64,000 bases of DNA from Clostridiales bacterium (GCA_017527865.1 JAFXPN010000013.1:40212-104211); one strand, 5' to 3'; positions 45,633 to 54,095 are shown, counted from the first letter of the stretch. Numbers and translations are program-made. The notes: a model not told the origin generated them from the letters alone.

Positions 45633-46295
45633 ATGGATCTTTCTCCTTTATGGATAACACTTAAAGTCTCATTTGCGGCGACGGTCTTCGTTTTCATAAC
45701 GGGGATCGCCGCCGCATGGGGCGTTAACAATCTTAAGAGGGGCAAGGCGGTGATCGATGCCGTCTTATCTCTTCCGTTGGTTCTGCCTCCTACGGTTGTA
45801 GGTTTCATATTGCTTATAGCGTTAGGTTCAAATTCTCCTATCGGCAAACTGTGTGAGACGTTCGGAACAAGACTGGTATTTACATGGCAGGGCGCTGCGA
45901 TCGCTTCTGCATTTGTTTCTTTCCCTGTAATGTACCGCGGAATAAGGGGAGCCCTGGAACAGGTGGATATTAATATGATACAGGCCGGAAGGACTTTGGG
46001 AATGAAGGAATTCACCATCCTCCGTAAGGTCATGCTGCCTGTGGCGGCCCCCGGCATCATCGCATCCGTGGTCTTGTCTTTTGCAAGATGTCTCGGAGAA
46101 TTCGGTGCAACTTTGATGGTCGCAGGCAATCTGCCGGGTAAGACGCAGACCATGTCGATCGCGGTCTATACGGCCATGCAGAGTTCGAACCGTGAACTCG
46201 CTTTCAAGTGGGTATTGATCATAGTATTCTATTCGCTGTTTATCCTTGTCGTGATGAACAGCTTAGCCTCGATAAAAGGAGGCAGGACTAAATGA
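45633..46295 (+). CDS. modB: Molybdate ABC transporter permease
   Basis: 220 residues, about five helices. The binding-protein-dependent transport loop is EFTILRKVMLPVAAPGI...LSFARCLGEFGATLMVAGN; VLPPTVVGFILL earlier is also typical of ModB. Forms the membrane channel with ModC. 3 bases after modA and overlapping modC (ATGA). Confidence 0.93.
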   Translation: MDLSPLWITLKVSFAATVFVFITGIAAAWGVNNLKRGKAVIDAVLSLPLVLPPTVVGFILLIALGSNSPIGKLCETFGTRLVFTWQGAAIASAFVSFPVMYRGIRGALEQVDINMIQAGRTLGMKEFTILRKVMLPVAAPGIIASVVLSFARCLGEFGATLMVAGNLPGKTQTMSIAVYTAMQSSNRELAFKWVLIIVFYSLFILVVMNSLASIKGGRTK

Positions 46296-47338
46296 ATACG
46301 CTCAAAGTTGATATAACAAAGAAACTCGGCAAAATTACTTTGAGGAGCAGATTCGAAGTATCCGGCGACAGGTTTGCTCTGCTCGGTTCCTCCGGGTCCG
46401 GAAAGACGATGACATTAAAATGCATCGCAGGCATCGAAAAGCCTGATTCCGGTCTTATTGCATTAGGAGATAAGGTGCTCTTCGACAGTTCACGGAAGAT
46501 TAATCTGCCTGCAAGAAAGAGAAATGTCGGGTATCTGTTCCAGGATTATGCTCTGTTTCCCAATATGACGGCATTTGATAACATAAATATCATAAGCGGC
46601 GACAGGCTTAAGACCATGGAGCTGCTGGAGAGGTTTAACATTGCCGACGTTGCGGATCACAAGCCTTCGCAGATGTCCGGCGGTCAGTGCCAGAGAACTG
46701 CACTTGCGAGGATGATCGCGTCGGATCCGGAGATAATACTGCTGGATGAGCCGTTCTCAGCCCTCGATAATTATATGAGCACGATTATCGAACGTGAGAT
46801 AATGGATCTGCTTGAGACATTCGACGGCCCTTCCGTGCTTGTCTCGCATGACCGGAATGAAGTATACCGTATGTGTGATACCATAGGTGTCATGGATATG
46901 GGAGAACTCACAGAAGTCAAGCCCAGGGATGAGTTCTTTGATGATCCGACTTCGGTAGTGGCCGCAAGGCTTACAGGGTGTAAGAACATTTCCGCCGTTG
47001 ATGATTCGGGATTTGCGTCCGATTGGGGAATAAGGGTTACTTTGCCGGCCGGTTCAACGTGCAGGTATATAGGATACCGCGCGCATTATCTTGAGAGAGT
47101 CGGTAAGGAGATGAACGGCGAGGCAAATGTATTTGATGCCAAGGTTGAACGGGTTATTGAAGATACATTCGAGACAGCCGTTTGCTTCAGACAAAGAGAC
47201 AATGATTCCTCTTCTCCGGATTCTCTCCTTACATGGATGATCCGTAAGGAAGATGTTGATGAGATGGTCAAAGCGTCTTCTTCAGGCAATCTGTTCCTGA
47301 AGATAGATCCCGGTCATCTGATGCTGCTTGAAAGGTAG
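46292..47338 (+). CDS. modC: Molybdate ABC transporter ATPase
   Basis: 348 residues. Walker A GSSGSGKTM (about 33), Q-loop YLFQDYALFPNM, signature MSGGQCQRTALARM (variant of LSGGQ), Walker B ILLDEPFSALD, and the His switch VLVSHDRNEVYRM. The C-terminal 120 residues form the regulatory region, without an obvious second mop repeat. Powers ModB. Confidence 0.93.
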   Translation: MNTLKVDITKKLGKITLRSRFEVSGDRFALLGSSGSGKTMTLKCIAGIEKPDSGLIALGDKVLFDSSRKINLPARKRNVGYLFQDYALFPNMTAFDNINIISGDRLKTMELLERFNIADVADHKPSQMSGGQCQRTALARMIASDPEIILLDEPFSALDNYMSTIIEREIMDLLETFDGPSVLVSHDRNEVYRMCDTIGVMDMGELTEVKPRDEFFDDPTSVVAARLTGCKNISAVDDSGFASDWGIRVTLPAGSTCRYIGYRAHYLERVGKEMNGEANVFDAKVERVIEDTFETAVCFRQRDNDSSSPDSLLTWMIRKEDVDEMVKASSSGNLFLKIDPGHLMLLER

Positions 47339-47342
47339 AAAT

Positions 47343-48308
47343 ATGCTGGTTGACGGATTCGGAAGACAGATCAGATATCTGCGCATATCGTTGACGGATA
47401 AGTGCAACCTTCGCTGCCGGTATTGTGTGCCGGAGGAAGGCGTTGTGATCAAACCTCATATTGATCTGCTGACACTGGAAGAAGTGGAACGGACTGCTGC
47501 CGTTCTTACAGGACTCGGCATAGAGAAGATAAGATTCACGGGCGGCGAGCCTCTTGTACGCCGCGGCGCGGTGTCTGTTATCCGATCGGTTGCTTCTCTG
47601 CCGTCAAAACCTTCTGTCGGGCTTACCACAAACGGTGTCCTGCTGAATGAGAATCTCCATGACTTAATGTCCTGCGGACTATCAGGTATAAATATCAGTC
47701 TCGATACGTTGAGAGACGATGTCTACGGGAAGATCACAGGTTTTCCCGTGTTGCCTCAAGTCCTTTCTGCAGTTCATGCCTGTATAGATTCGGGAATCAC
47801 CCTTAAGATAAATGCGGTACCGATGAAGGGCATTAATGAGGAGGATATCCCGGCGCTTGCACAGTTCTCGAGGGATAATGACATGGCTGTCAGGTTTATA
47901 GAGCTGATGCCTATGGGGTGCGCATCGGCATTTACAGGAATCCCGAATGACGAGGTGATGAAGATGCTGTGTGACAGATTCGGAAGCCCGGCCGCGCTGA
48001 CTGCAGTTCCGGAAGACGGTCCCGCATCATATGTGCAGTTCCAAGGCTTTAAAGGACGCGTCGGCTTTATAAGTCCCCTGACTCACAGATTCTGCGGGTC
48101 GTGTGACAGGATCAGATTAACATGCGACGGCAGATTGAAATTATGTCTTGCTTCGCCTGTTTCACTTGATCTACGGTCCTTGTTAAGATCCGGCGCTTCC
48201 GATGAAGATATCGCTGCTGCGGTTGCCGGAGCGCTGAAGGATAAACCCGCGGGACATGAATTCATAAATAAGAAATGTGATCAGAATATGATAGGTATAG
48301 GAGGCTGA
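47343..48308 (+). CDS. moaA: GTP 3',8-cyclase
   Basis: 321 residues. Radical SAM enzyme for the first step of molybdopterin synthesis. The radical SAM cluster is CNLRCRYC (about 20-27); FTGGEPLVRRG follows. The C-terminal 4Fe-4S cysteines are in FCGSCDRIRLTCDGRLKLCL, and the protein ends in IGG, as MoaA does (Gly-Gly tail). ATG 47343 is chosen because the protein then begins LVDGFGRQIRYLRISLTDKC like the family; GAAAGG precedes it. Confidence 0.95.
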   Translation: MLVDGFGRQIRYLRISLTDKCNLRCRYCVPEEGVVIKPHIDLLTLEEVERTAAVLTGLGIEKIRFTGGEPLVRRGAVSVIRSVASLPSKPSVGLTTNGVLLNENLHDLMSCGLSGINISLDTLRDDVYGKITGFPVLPQVLSAVHACIDSGITLKINAVPMKGINEEDIPALAQFSRDNDMAVRFIELMPMGCASAFTGIPNDEVMKMLCDRFGSPAALTAVPEDGPASYVQFQGFKGRVGFISPLTHRFCGSCDRIRLTCDGRLKLCLASPVSLDLRSLLRSGASDEDIAAAVAGALKDKPAGHEFINKKCDQNMIGIGG

Positions 48309-48309
48309 T

Positions 48310-49230
48310 ATGGGAAAAGTCATTGCGGTTTGCATCAGTGAGAGGAAAGGAACAGTTAAGACCCCGGTCAAGAGTGCGGAGATCATAAAGGACTTCGGAC
48401 TCAAAGGAGATGCCCATGCGGGATTGGGAAGACAAGTGAGTCTTCTTTCCTATGAGAAGTTCACGGAATTCAGGGAATCCGCAGGCGGCAAAGTCCCGAT
48501 CGTTCCCGGAGTCTTCGGAGAGAATCTTCTGGTATCAGGCTTTGATTTTAAGAATATTCCGCTCGGCACAAGGCTTAAATGCGGTGACTGTGTCTTGGAG
48601 TTGATGCAGATAGGTAAGACATGTCATTCAGGATGCGAGATATCGAAGATCACAGGTAAATGCATCATGCCGGCAGAAGGGGTATTTGCCAGAGTGATCG
48701 AAGGCGGAGTGATCAGTGAAGGTGATGAATTGGAGATCGTGAATAAAGCTTTTCGCGCAGGAGTGCTGACTTCAAGCGACAGGGCTTATAACGGCGAGCG
48801 GGAAGACTTGTCGGGACCTGCGATAATAGATTATCTCAAGTCTCACGGCTACGACGTCGCGACGAGTTCGTTGATGCCTGATGACGGGGAATTACTGTCT
48901 GATGCACTCGTCAAGATGTGTGATCTTATCAAAGTGGATGTAATATTTACGACCGGAGGGACCGGCTTTTCTCCTCGTGATGTGATGCCGGAGGCGACTT
49001 TGAGAGTGGCAGACAGGAATGCCCCCGGGATCGCGGAGAGTATCAGGATGAACAGCCTGAAATACACTCCTCACGCCATGTTGTCCAGAGGAGTCTCAGT
49101 CATCCGCGGAAATACACTAATAATCAATCTTCCGGGAAGTCCGAAGGCCGTCATAGAGTGTCTTGATTACATTTTGCCGGTTTTGTCACACGGCCTGGGC
49201 CTTCTTCGCGGCGAGAAGATGGATAAATAA
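48310..49230 (+). CDS. MOSC-MogA fusion protein
   Basis: 306 residues. MOSC half (1-145): GLKGDAHAGLGRQVSLLS, FGENLLVSG and the conserved Cys block KTCHSGCEISKITGKCIMPAEGVFARV. MogA half (about 148-306): AGVLTSSDRAYNGEREDLSGPAI and FTTGGTGFSPRDVMPEAT, the molybdopterin adenylyltransferase. MOSC domains carry or transfer sulfur in molybdenum enzymes, so this protein may link adenylation with cofactor sulfuration. Last gene of the operon, one base after moaA. Confidence 0.9.
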   Translation: MGKVIAVCISERKGTVKTPVKSAEIIKDFGLKGDAHAGLGRQVSLLSYEKFTEFRESAGGKVPIVPGVFGENLLVSGFDFKNIPLGTRLKCGDCVLELMQIGKTCHSGCEISKITGKCIMPAEGVFARVIEGGVISEGDELEIVNKAFRAGVLTSSDRAYNGEREDLSGPAIIDYLKSHGYDVATSSLMPDDGELLSDALVKMCDLIKVDVIFTTGGTGFSPRDVMPEATLRVADRNAPGIAESIRMNSLKYTPHAMLSRGVSVIRGNTLIINLPGSPKAVIECLDYILPVLSHGLGLLRGEKMDK

Positions 49231-49233
49231 CCG

Positions 49234-49350
49234 TTTGTACATATTCTTTTACATATAATCAATTAACACCTGTACAAAGATATGGAGTAATCTCAGATTC
49301 CTATGGTCGCGTACAGAATTGCATTTCTTTTTGTACACATATATGTACAC
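49234..49350 (+). repeat. Clustered TGTACA sites
   Basis: TTGTACAT at 49235-49242, CTGTACAA at 49270-49277 and two TGTACA sites 6 bases apart at 49332-49349. TGTACA is itself palindromic. They lie in the 214-base gap after the molybdenum operon and could bind a regulator. Confidence 0.4.
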
Positions 49351-49361
49351 TGATCTGATCT

Positions 49362-49401
49362 TTGTCGTTTTTTGTCGAAAATTGTCGGTAATTGTCGGTA
49401 A
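49362..49401 (+). repeat. Four TTGTCG direct repeats at exact 10-bp spacing
   Basis: TTGTCG starts at 49362, 49372, 49382 and 49392; the last two units are identical (TTGTCGGTAA). One copy per helical turn puts all copies on one DNA face. They end 44 bases before ATG 49445. Confidence 0.75.
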
Positions 49402-49444
49402 TATCTCTCTTTCTATCCGCTATATTTAATTACAGGGGGTAGTC

Positions 49445-50200
49445 ATGAGCAGATTGATTGAATTGCCGGCGTTATTCATCCGGGCACGTGTCAATATCAT
49501 TGAGGAAGAAATAGAGAAATTGCCGGTAGTAAAACACGGTAAACATCGAGATATAAGTGTTCTCAGGATTTACTATAAGAAGAACGGAAAATGCCGTCAC
49601 CATGAGTGTCCGGTGAATAGTGAGAAGGGCCAGCAATTGCTTCGGTTGAAGAAAAGAAGAGATGCACTCTTAATCCGCAGAGATCAATGGCGGTCTCTTT
49701 TAACAAATGATATCGATATTCATCTGTTGGATCTTACTAAAGTCCACACGATCTTTGACAAAAGATTTTGGGAGAGTGTTCATGTCCGATCTGAATTTGA
49801 GTCGAAGTCGACAGGGTATCGATATAAGGATATGATAATGGATTCAAGAGCGGAGATGATCGTTGCTCAGACGTTGGATTCCTTGGGTATGGAATATAAG
49901 TATGAACCGCAGATCATTATAAACGGGGAAATCTATTATCCGGATTTTCTTGTCTATCTTCCTGAATTTAACAGATGTTTCTTTATTGAGTTCCTTGGCA
50001 AGCTGGACAAGGAAGATTATCGATCACGGAACAAGTTCAAACTCATGGATTATCTGGGATATGGGATGGTGATAAACAAAGATCTTCTGCTGATCGGCGG
50101 AACTGCAAATGATATGGTCCCGGCAGATGAGATGACGGATGATATTATCGCTTTGTTAAAAAAGTATTGCCGAATGTATTCAGTCTATTGTGAGATATGA
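49445..50200 (+). CDS. Putative PD-(D/E)XK nuclease-fold protein
   Basis: 251 residues, not a recognised named family. The C-terminal half (about 138-250) reads SRAEMIVAQTLDSLGMEYKYEPQI, then YYPDFLVYL and FFIEFLGKLD, then YRSRNKFKLMDYLGYG. This is the order E...PD...E-x-x-GK of PD-(D/E)XK nuclease domains such as those in TnsA-, Vsr- and Mrr-like proteins. The N-terminal half is basic (RLKKRRDALLIRR) and may bind DNA. GGGGG site before ATG 49445. Nothing like a methylase or transposase is adjacent. Repeats upstream suggest specific regulation. Nuclease activity is inferred. Confidence 0.6.
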   Translation: MSRLIELPALFIRARVNIIEEEIEKLPVVKHGKHRDISVLRIYYKKNGKCRHHECPVNSEKGQQLLRLKKRRDALLIRRDQWRSLLTNDIDIHLLDLTKVHTIFDKRFWESVHVRSEFESKSTGYRYKDMIMDSRAEMIVAQTLDSLGMEYKYEPQIIINGEIYYPDFLVYLPEFNRCFFIEFLGKLDKEDYRSRNKFKLMDYLGYGMVINKDLLLIGGTANDMVPADEMTDDIIALLKKYCRMYSVYCEI

Positions 50201-50369
50201 GTCTTCGCAGGACTTTGGCATTGACATGACATGAAGTGCAGTCATCGCTGAAAGTGATCTCCCGGATAATATCCTTCCGTACATGGTCAACCATAAAGAT
50301 ACAATAACAAAAAAGAATCAAAAACAAAAATATGATATGCTTAAAAGTGTGCTGAAGAGGAGCTTGTCC

Positions 50370-52103
50370 ATGGTAAAGAAGAAGTACAGCGAGATGAGTG
50401 AACTGGAGAAGAAACGGAATTGCCTCGCGGCGAAGACCGTGCGTTCCCTGAATTTTATCTGCCTGATCTTTGGTCTCATTGCCCTTGTATCCGCGCTTAC
50501 ACTATATGCGGTGTCTCTTGTCGGTCAGTATATGAAGGAAGCTGATAATGCTGCCAGACAGGCTGCTTTGACTGTTTCAAACAAAGAAGATCCGTTCGGA
50601 ATAACTTCTCAGGTCCTGAGTATATATAGGAACTTGAGCGACGAAGACAGAGCTAAGGCAGGGACTGACGAGTACAGGGAGTTCTTTGCAGATGTCGATA
50701 CGGGCGAGGGTTCTTCTTATTCCGGACTGTTGACTGTCCTTGCCGAGACGTTAAGGTTTAATGAAGATCTTTATGATGTTTATATTGCCATGTATGATGA
50801 AGAAACCTGTACTATCGTCTATATTGCCGATCCTGATGATGAGTCGAACAGGATGCTTCCCGGTGATTGGGAATACGTTGACCATGACGGGATGATGAAG
50901 TTCCTTAATTACAACGGTGAGGGAATACTCTATGACATAGACCGGACCGAGAAGTACGGATTCATGTGTACTGTTGCAGTACCGCTTTGTGATTATGCGG
51001 GAACAACACGCTGTTTTGTGCTTGCGGATATATCAATCGAGAATGTATTGCACGGCATGTCCGAATTTACTTTGAGATTTACGGTAACCCTTATCATTGT
51101 TACCATTCTGCTTGCCCTGCTGCTGGTAAGAGGTCTTAAGAAGACTGTCGTAGAACCCGTTAACCGTATTGCGGGTGCTTCCGTTTCATACGTCGCTGAC
51201 AAGCGAAAGGGTGTGCATGATACCGATCATTTTGTCTCGCTTGATATAAGGACCGGTGATGAGATTGAGAATCTCGCTGATACCATGGCCAATATGGAAA
51301 GGGATCTGAAGGATTATGAAGCGGATCTTTTGAAGGTTACATCCGAGAAGGAAAGGATCGGAACGGAACTTGCTCTTGCTACGAAGATACAGGCATCGAT
51401 GCTTCCCCATGTATTCCCTGCCTATCCTGAAAGAGAGGAATTCGATCTTTATGCGATGATGGAACCTGCCAGAGAGGTCGGCGGCGATTTCTATGATTTC
51501 TTCCTGATCGATGACGATCATCTTTGTATGGTCATGGCTGATGTGTCGGGCAAAGGAATACCTGCTGCTCTGTTTATGATGATATCCAAGACTATTCTTC
51601 AAAGCTGCGCGATGCTTGGAGAATCGGCAGCTCAGATACTTAAGAAGACCAATGAGGCCATATGCTCCAATAACCAGGTGGAAATGTTCGTTACTTGCTG
51701 GGTCGGTATACTTGAGATATCTACCGGAAAGCTTATTGCTTCCAATGCAGGTCATGAGTATCCGGTGATCTCAAGAGCGGGCGGTCAGTTTGAGATATAT
51801 AAAGATAAGCACGGATTTGTTGTCGGAGGATATGAAGAAAGCGTATATAAGGAATATGAGCTGGATCTAAAGCCCGGTGATAAACTATTTCTTTATACCG
51901 ACGGTCTTCCGGAGGCAACAGATGAAGGTGAGAAGATGTTCGGTGTTGAGAGAATGCTCGATGCACTGAACGGGAATGTCGGATCAGATCCGAAGACTTT
52001 GCTCATGAATGTAAGGGAGTCGGTCTCTGCATTCGTTAACGGGGCCGAACAGTTTGATGACATTACTATGTTGTGTTTTGAATACAAGGGGAATAAACAA
52101 TGA
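50370..52103 (+). CDS. Transmembrane sensor PP2C (SpoIIE-type) phosphatase, copy 2
   Basis: 577 residues. Two helices (about 27-53 and 230-252) flank a short Cache-like outer domain of about 175 residues, smaller than in the 33635 paralog. A HAMP-like linker (VVEPVNRIAGASV) follows, and then a PP2C domain nearly the same as in the paralog: EVGGDFYDFF, ADVSGKGIPAALFMM and FDDITMLCFEY. Start at ATG 50370 because GAGGAG lies 8 bases before it; an in-frame ATG at 50283 would add 29 polar residues. ATGA overlap with the partner gene. It senses a different signal from copy 1, judging from the outer domain. Confidence 0.85.
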   Translation: MVKKKYSEMSELEKKRNCLAAKTVRSLNFICLIFGLIALVSALTLYAVSLVGQYMKEADNAARQAALTVSNKEDPFGITSQVLSIYRNLSDEDRAKAGTDEYREFFADVDTGEGSSYSGLLTVLAETLRFNEDLYDVYIAMYDEETCTIVYIADPDDESNRMLPGDWEYVDHDGMMKFLNYNGEGILYDIDRTEKYGFMCTVAVPLCDYAGTTRCFVLADISIENVLHGMSEFTLRFTVTLIIVTILLALLLVRGLKKTVVEPVNRIAGASVSYVADKRKGVHDTDHFVSLDIRTGDEIENLADTMANMERDLKDYEADLLKVTSEKERIGTELALATKIQASMLPHVFPAYPEREEFDLYAMMEPAREVGGDFYDFFLIDDDHLCMVMADVSGKGIPAALFMMISKTILQSCAMLGESAAQILKKTNEAICSNNQVEMFVTCWVGILEISTGKLIASNAGHEYPVISRAGGQFEIYKDKHGFVVGGYEESVYKEYELDLKPGDKLFLYTDGLPEATDEGEKMFGVERMLDALNGNVGSDPKTLLMNVRESVSAFVNGAEQFDDITMLCFEYKGNKQ

Positions 52104-52729
52104 ATAGATCTGGAAAACTCAGTATAGAGAACACGGAAGAACATGCGACAGAAGCACTCGCCATGACGGATGCTTTCCTGTCACGCCAGAAGATAGACAG
52201 GAAGTCTGCAATTCATTTAAGATTGCTTGCCGAAGAGACTCTTGGTATGGTAAGAGCCCTTACGGGTGATTATAATGCGGATTTCTGGTTAGAAGAGGAC
52301 AGCGGTGAATACCGGATCCGTCTTATAGTAACTACTTTTATGGATAAGAAAAAGAAAAAAGAGCTCCTGTCCATATCCACAAGCGGAAAGAACGCAGCTG
52401 CCAAGGGTTTCATGGGTAAGATCGGAGATATGATAGAGACAGGTCTTTTAAGTTCAGGAAACAGTTTATCCGGATCTGATGATGAAGGACTGCCCGATGT
52501 TCCTTCGTGGATGGGCATGGGAATGCCGAGCGAGATCGCAATGACGGCTGAATCCCTTGAATGGTCGCTGATGAGCTACAGAGATGCACTTGATAATATG
52601 TCAGGTTCCGATACTGAGCCCGAGGAACCGTGGGATGAACTGGAACGTTCCATTGTTGCAAGCCTTGCCAAGGACGTTGTCGTCGGGATCAGACACGATC
52701 AGGCGGATATTACTATCGTAGCCCGGTAG
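52100..52729 (+). CDS. Conserved partner of PP2C phosphatase, degenerate HATPase-like, copy 2
   Basis: 209 residues, paralog of 35825-36436. Shared features: LRLLAEETLGMVRALTGDYNADFW (about 34-57), SGKNAAAKGFMGKIGDMIE (about 95-113) and WDELERSIVASLAKDVVVGI near the C-terminus. The middle (about 117-165) is variable and Met/Ser/Gly-rich. The helix resembles the first helix of anti-sigma ATPases, but the N-box Asn is absent (ETLGM). Its start overlaps the phosphatase stop, so the two proteins are made together. Function unknown; a phosphatase-controlled regulator is inferred. Confidence 0.7.
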   Translation: MNRSGKLSIENTEEHATEALAMTDAFLSRQKIDRKSAIHLRLLAEETLGMVRALTGDYNADFWLEEDSGEYRIRLIVTTFMDKKKKKELLSISTSGKNAAAKGFMGKIGDMIETGLLSSGNSLSGSDDEGLPDVPSWMGMGMPSEIAMTAESLEWSLMSYRDALDNMSGSDTEPEEPWDELERSIVASLAKDVVVGIRHDQADITIVAR

Positions 52730-52756
52730 CCTTATGAGCCTGACGTAATAAGCATG

Positions 52757-52785
52757 TTGCCAATGAATAAAAAATGTTATACAAT
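52757..52785 (+). promoter_or_regulatory. Promoter of tRNA-Arg
   Basis: TTGCCA (52757-52762), 17-base spacer, TACAAT (52780-52785). Confidence 0.75.
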
Positions 52786-52800
52786 GCTTTGGTCAAATAC

Positions 52801-52877
52801 GGGTCATTAGCTCAGCTGGATAGAGCAACAGCCTTCTAAGCTGTGGGTCGGAGGTTCGAGTCCCCCATGGCTCACCA
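52801..52877 (+). tRNA. tRNA-Arg(TCT)
   Basis: 77 bases with CCA. Acceptor GGGTCAT/ATGGCTC with G2-U71 and U4-G69 wobbles, loop CTTCTAA, anticodon TCT. Confidence 0.95.
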
Positions 52878-52882
52878 GACAT

Positions 52883-52909
52883 AACACCGGATCGTTCCGG
52901 TGTTTTTTT
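52883..52909 (+). terminator. Terminator of tRNA-Arg
   Basis: AACACCGGA/TCCGGTGTT stem, TCGT loop, seven T residues. Confidence 0.9.
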
Positions 52910-52921
52910 ATGCGTTGAGGA

Positions 52922-52930
52922 TGCTATAAT
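52922..52930 (+). promoter_or_regulatory. Extended -10 element, leaderless start
   Basis: TGCTATAAT, a perfect extended -10, ends 6 bases before ATG 52937; there is no Shine-Dalgarno sequence. Confidence 0.65.
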
Positions 52931-52936
52931 CAAGTC

Positions 52937-54076
52937 ATGGGAAAAGTTATCAAGTTCATTAAAGATAACAAAGATGTCCTGATCTGCTATCTCGGGTCTA
53001 AGATCCTCTTTATCCTCGTTTTGCTTATAACTCAAAGGCCGTATGCCGAGGTGCTCGGGCTTTTCGATGCGGAGCATTACAGGGATATAGCGCAGTTCGG
53101 ATACTATGTTGACGGAGTCACGGTGTTTTTTCCTGTTGTGCCGTTGCTGTTAAGAGTTACGGGCAGCGCGGGGCTTATTGTCATTAACCAGATCGCTTAT
53201 ATTGCGTCACTTTATTATCTCAAGCGGATCGTACTTAAGTTTGCGACAGAAACGAGGGCTGTTCTTGTACTTGCTCTGGTCGCCGTATCGCCGCTTTCAC
53301 TGTTTACTTCGATCGAATACACTGAGGCGCTGTTCTTTTTCCTGACGGTTACGGCTTTTTTCCTGTTTACGGAAGATAAGCTTCCCGTTCTTACAGGTCT
53401 GCTCCTCGGACTTTCCGTCGCTACCCGCAATACGGGCTCGCTGCTCTTCTTTGCCGTATTTGCGGGAATGGTTATGCGTGCTGCCGGCAACCGGAAGGAT
53501 ATTAAGGGTCATATCTCAAAGATACTACTGTGTTTCGTTCCCGCTACAATGATCAGTCTCATCTATCCCGTGTTCCTGCAGATCAGATTCGGGAACTGGA
53601 AAGTCTTTATGGACGCTCAGTACGATTACTGGATAAGGATGCGTTCCGATATCTTCAGAACTGTCTACATATCTTTGAAAGTCATATTCACGAACATATA
53701 TACCTTTGACGGGACTGTCGATACCATCATACTGTTTAAGATCAACGAGATCTTATCAACGGGCTGTCTTGCGCTGTCGGTCTTACTGATCGCCCGTGAG
53801 ATACTTCGGATGAGAAGACAGGGGAAGATCAATATAAATGTGACTTGTGCGGTCATCTATTCGGTCCTGTTCATCTTGGCGATAGGACTTACGATAAGGG
53901 ATCCGGCTCTCGATTGTCCTACCGCAAGCTTCTACAGGTATTATGCGAGCATGTTCCCGCTGTACCTCGGGTTAGGAAGACTTAACGATAAGCAGGTCAA
54001 GATATCATTTGCCGTTACCGCTCTTATCACGGTGCTTACGTCGGCGGTGTTTGTGATGGGCGCATATTTTTACTGA
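52937..54076 (+). CDS. PIG-V/Gpi18-like mannosyltransferase (membrane)
   Basis: 379 residues, about nine helices. FDAEHYRDIAQFGYY in the first outer loop (acidic catalytic residue region), FFPVVPLLLRV, SIEYTEALFFFL and SVATRNTGSLL are the landmark segments of the COG5542/PIG-V family, which transfers mannose from a polyprenyl phosphate donor on the outer face. The acceptor is unknown. A single gene between two tRNA units. The mRNA is probably leaderless (see 52922-52930). Confidence 0.75.
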   Translation: MGKVIKFIKDNKDVLICYLGSKILFILVLLITQRPYAEVLGLFDAEHYRDIAQFGYYVDGVTVFFPVVPLLLRVTGSAGLIVINQIAYIASLYYLKRIVLKFATETRAVLVLALVAVSPLSLFTSIEYTEALFFFLTVTAFFLFTEDKLPVLTGLLLGLSVATRNTGSLLFFAVFAGMVMRAAGNRKDIKGHISKILLCFVPATMISLIYPVFLQIRFGNWKVFMDAQYDYWIRMRSDIFRTVYISLKVIFTNIYTFDGTVDTIILFKINEILSTGCLALSVLLIAREILRMRRQGKININVTCAVIYSVLFILAIGLTIRDPALDCPTASFYRYYASMFPLYLGLGRLNDKQVKISFAVTALITVLTSAVFVMGAYFY

Positions 54077-54095
54077 CAGCAATGACAAAAATCGC

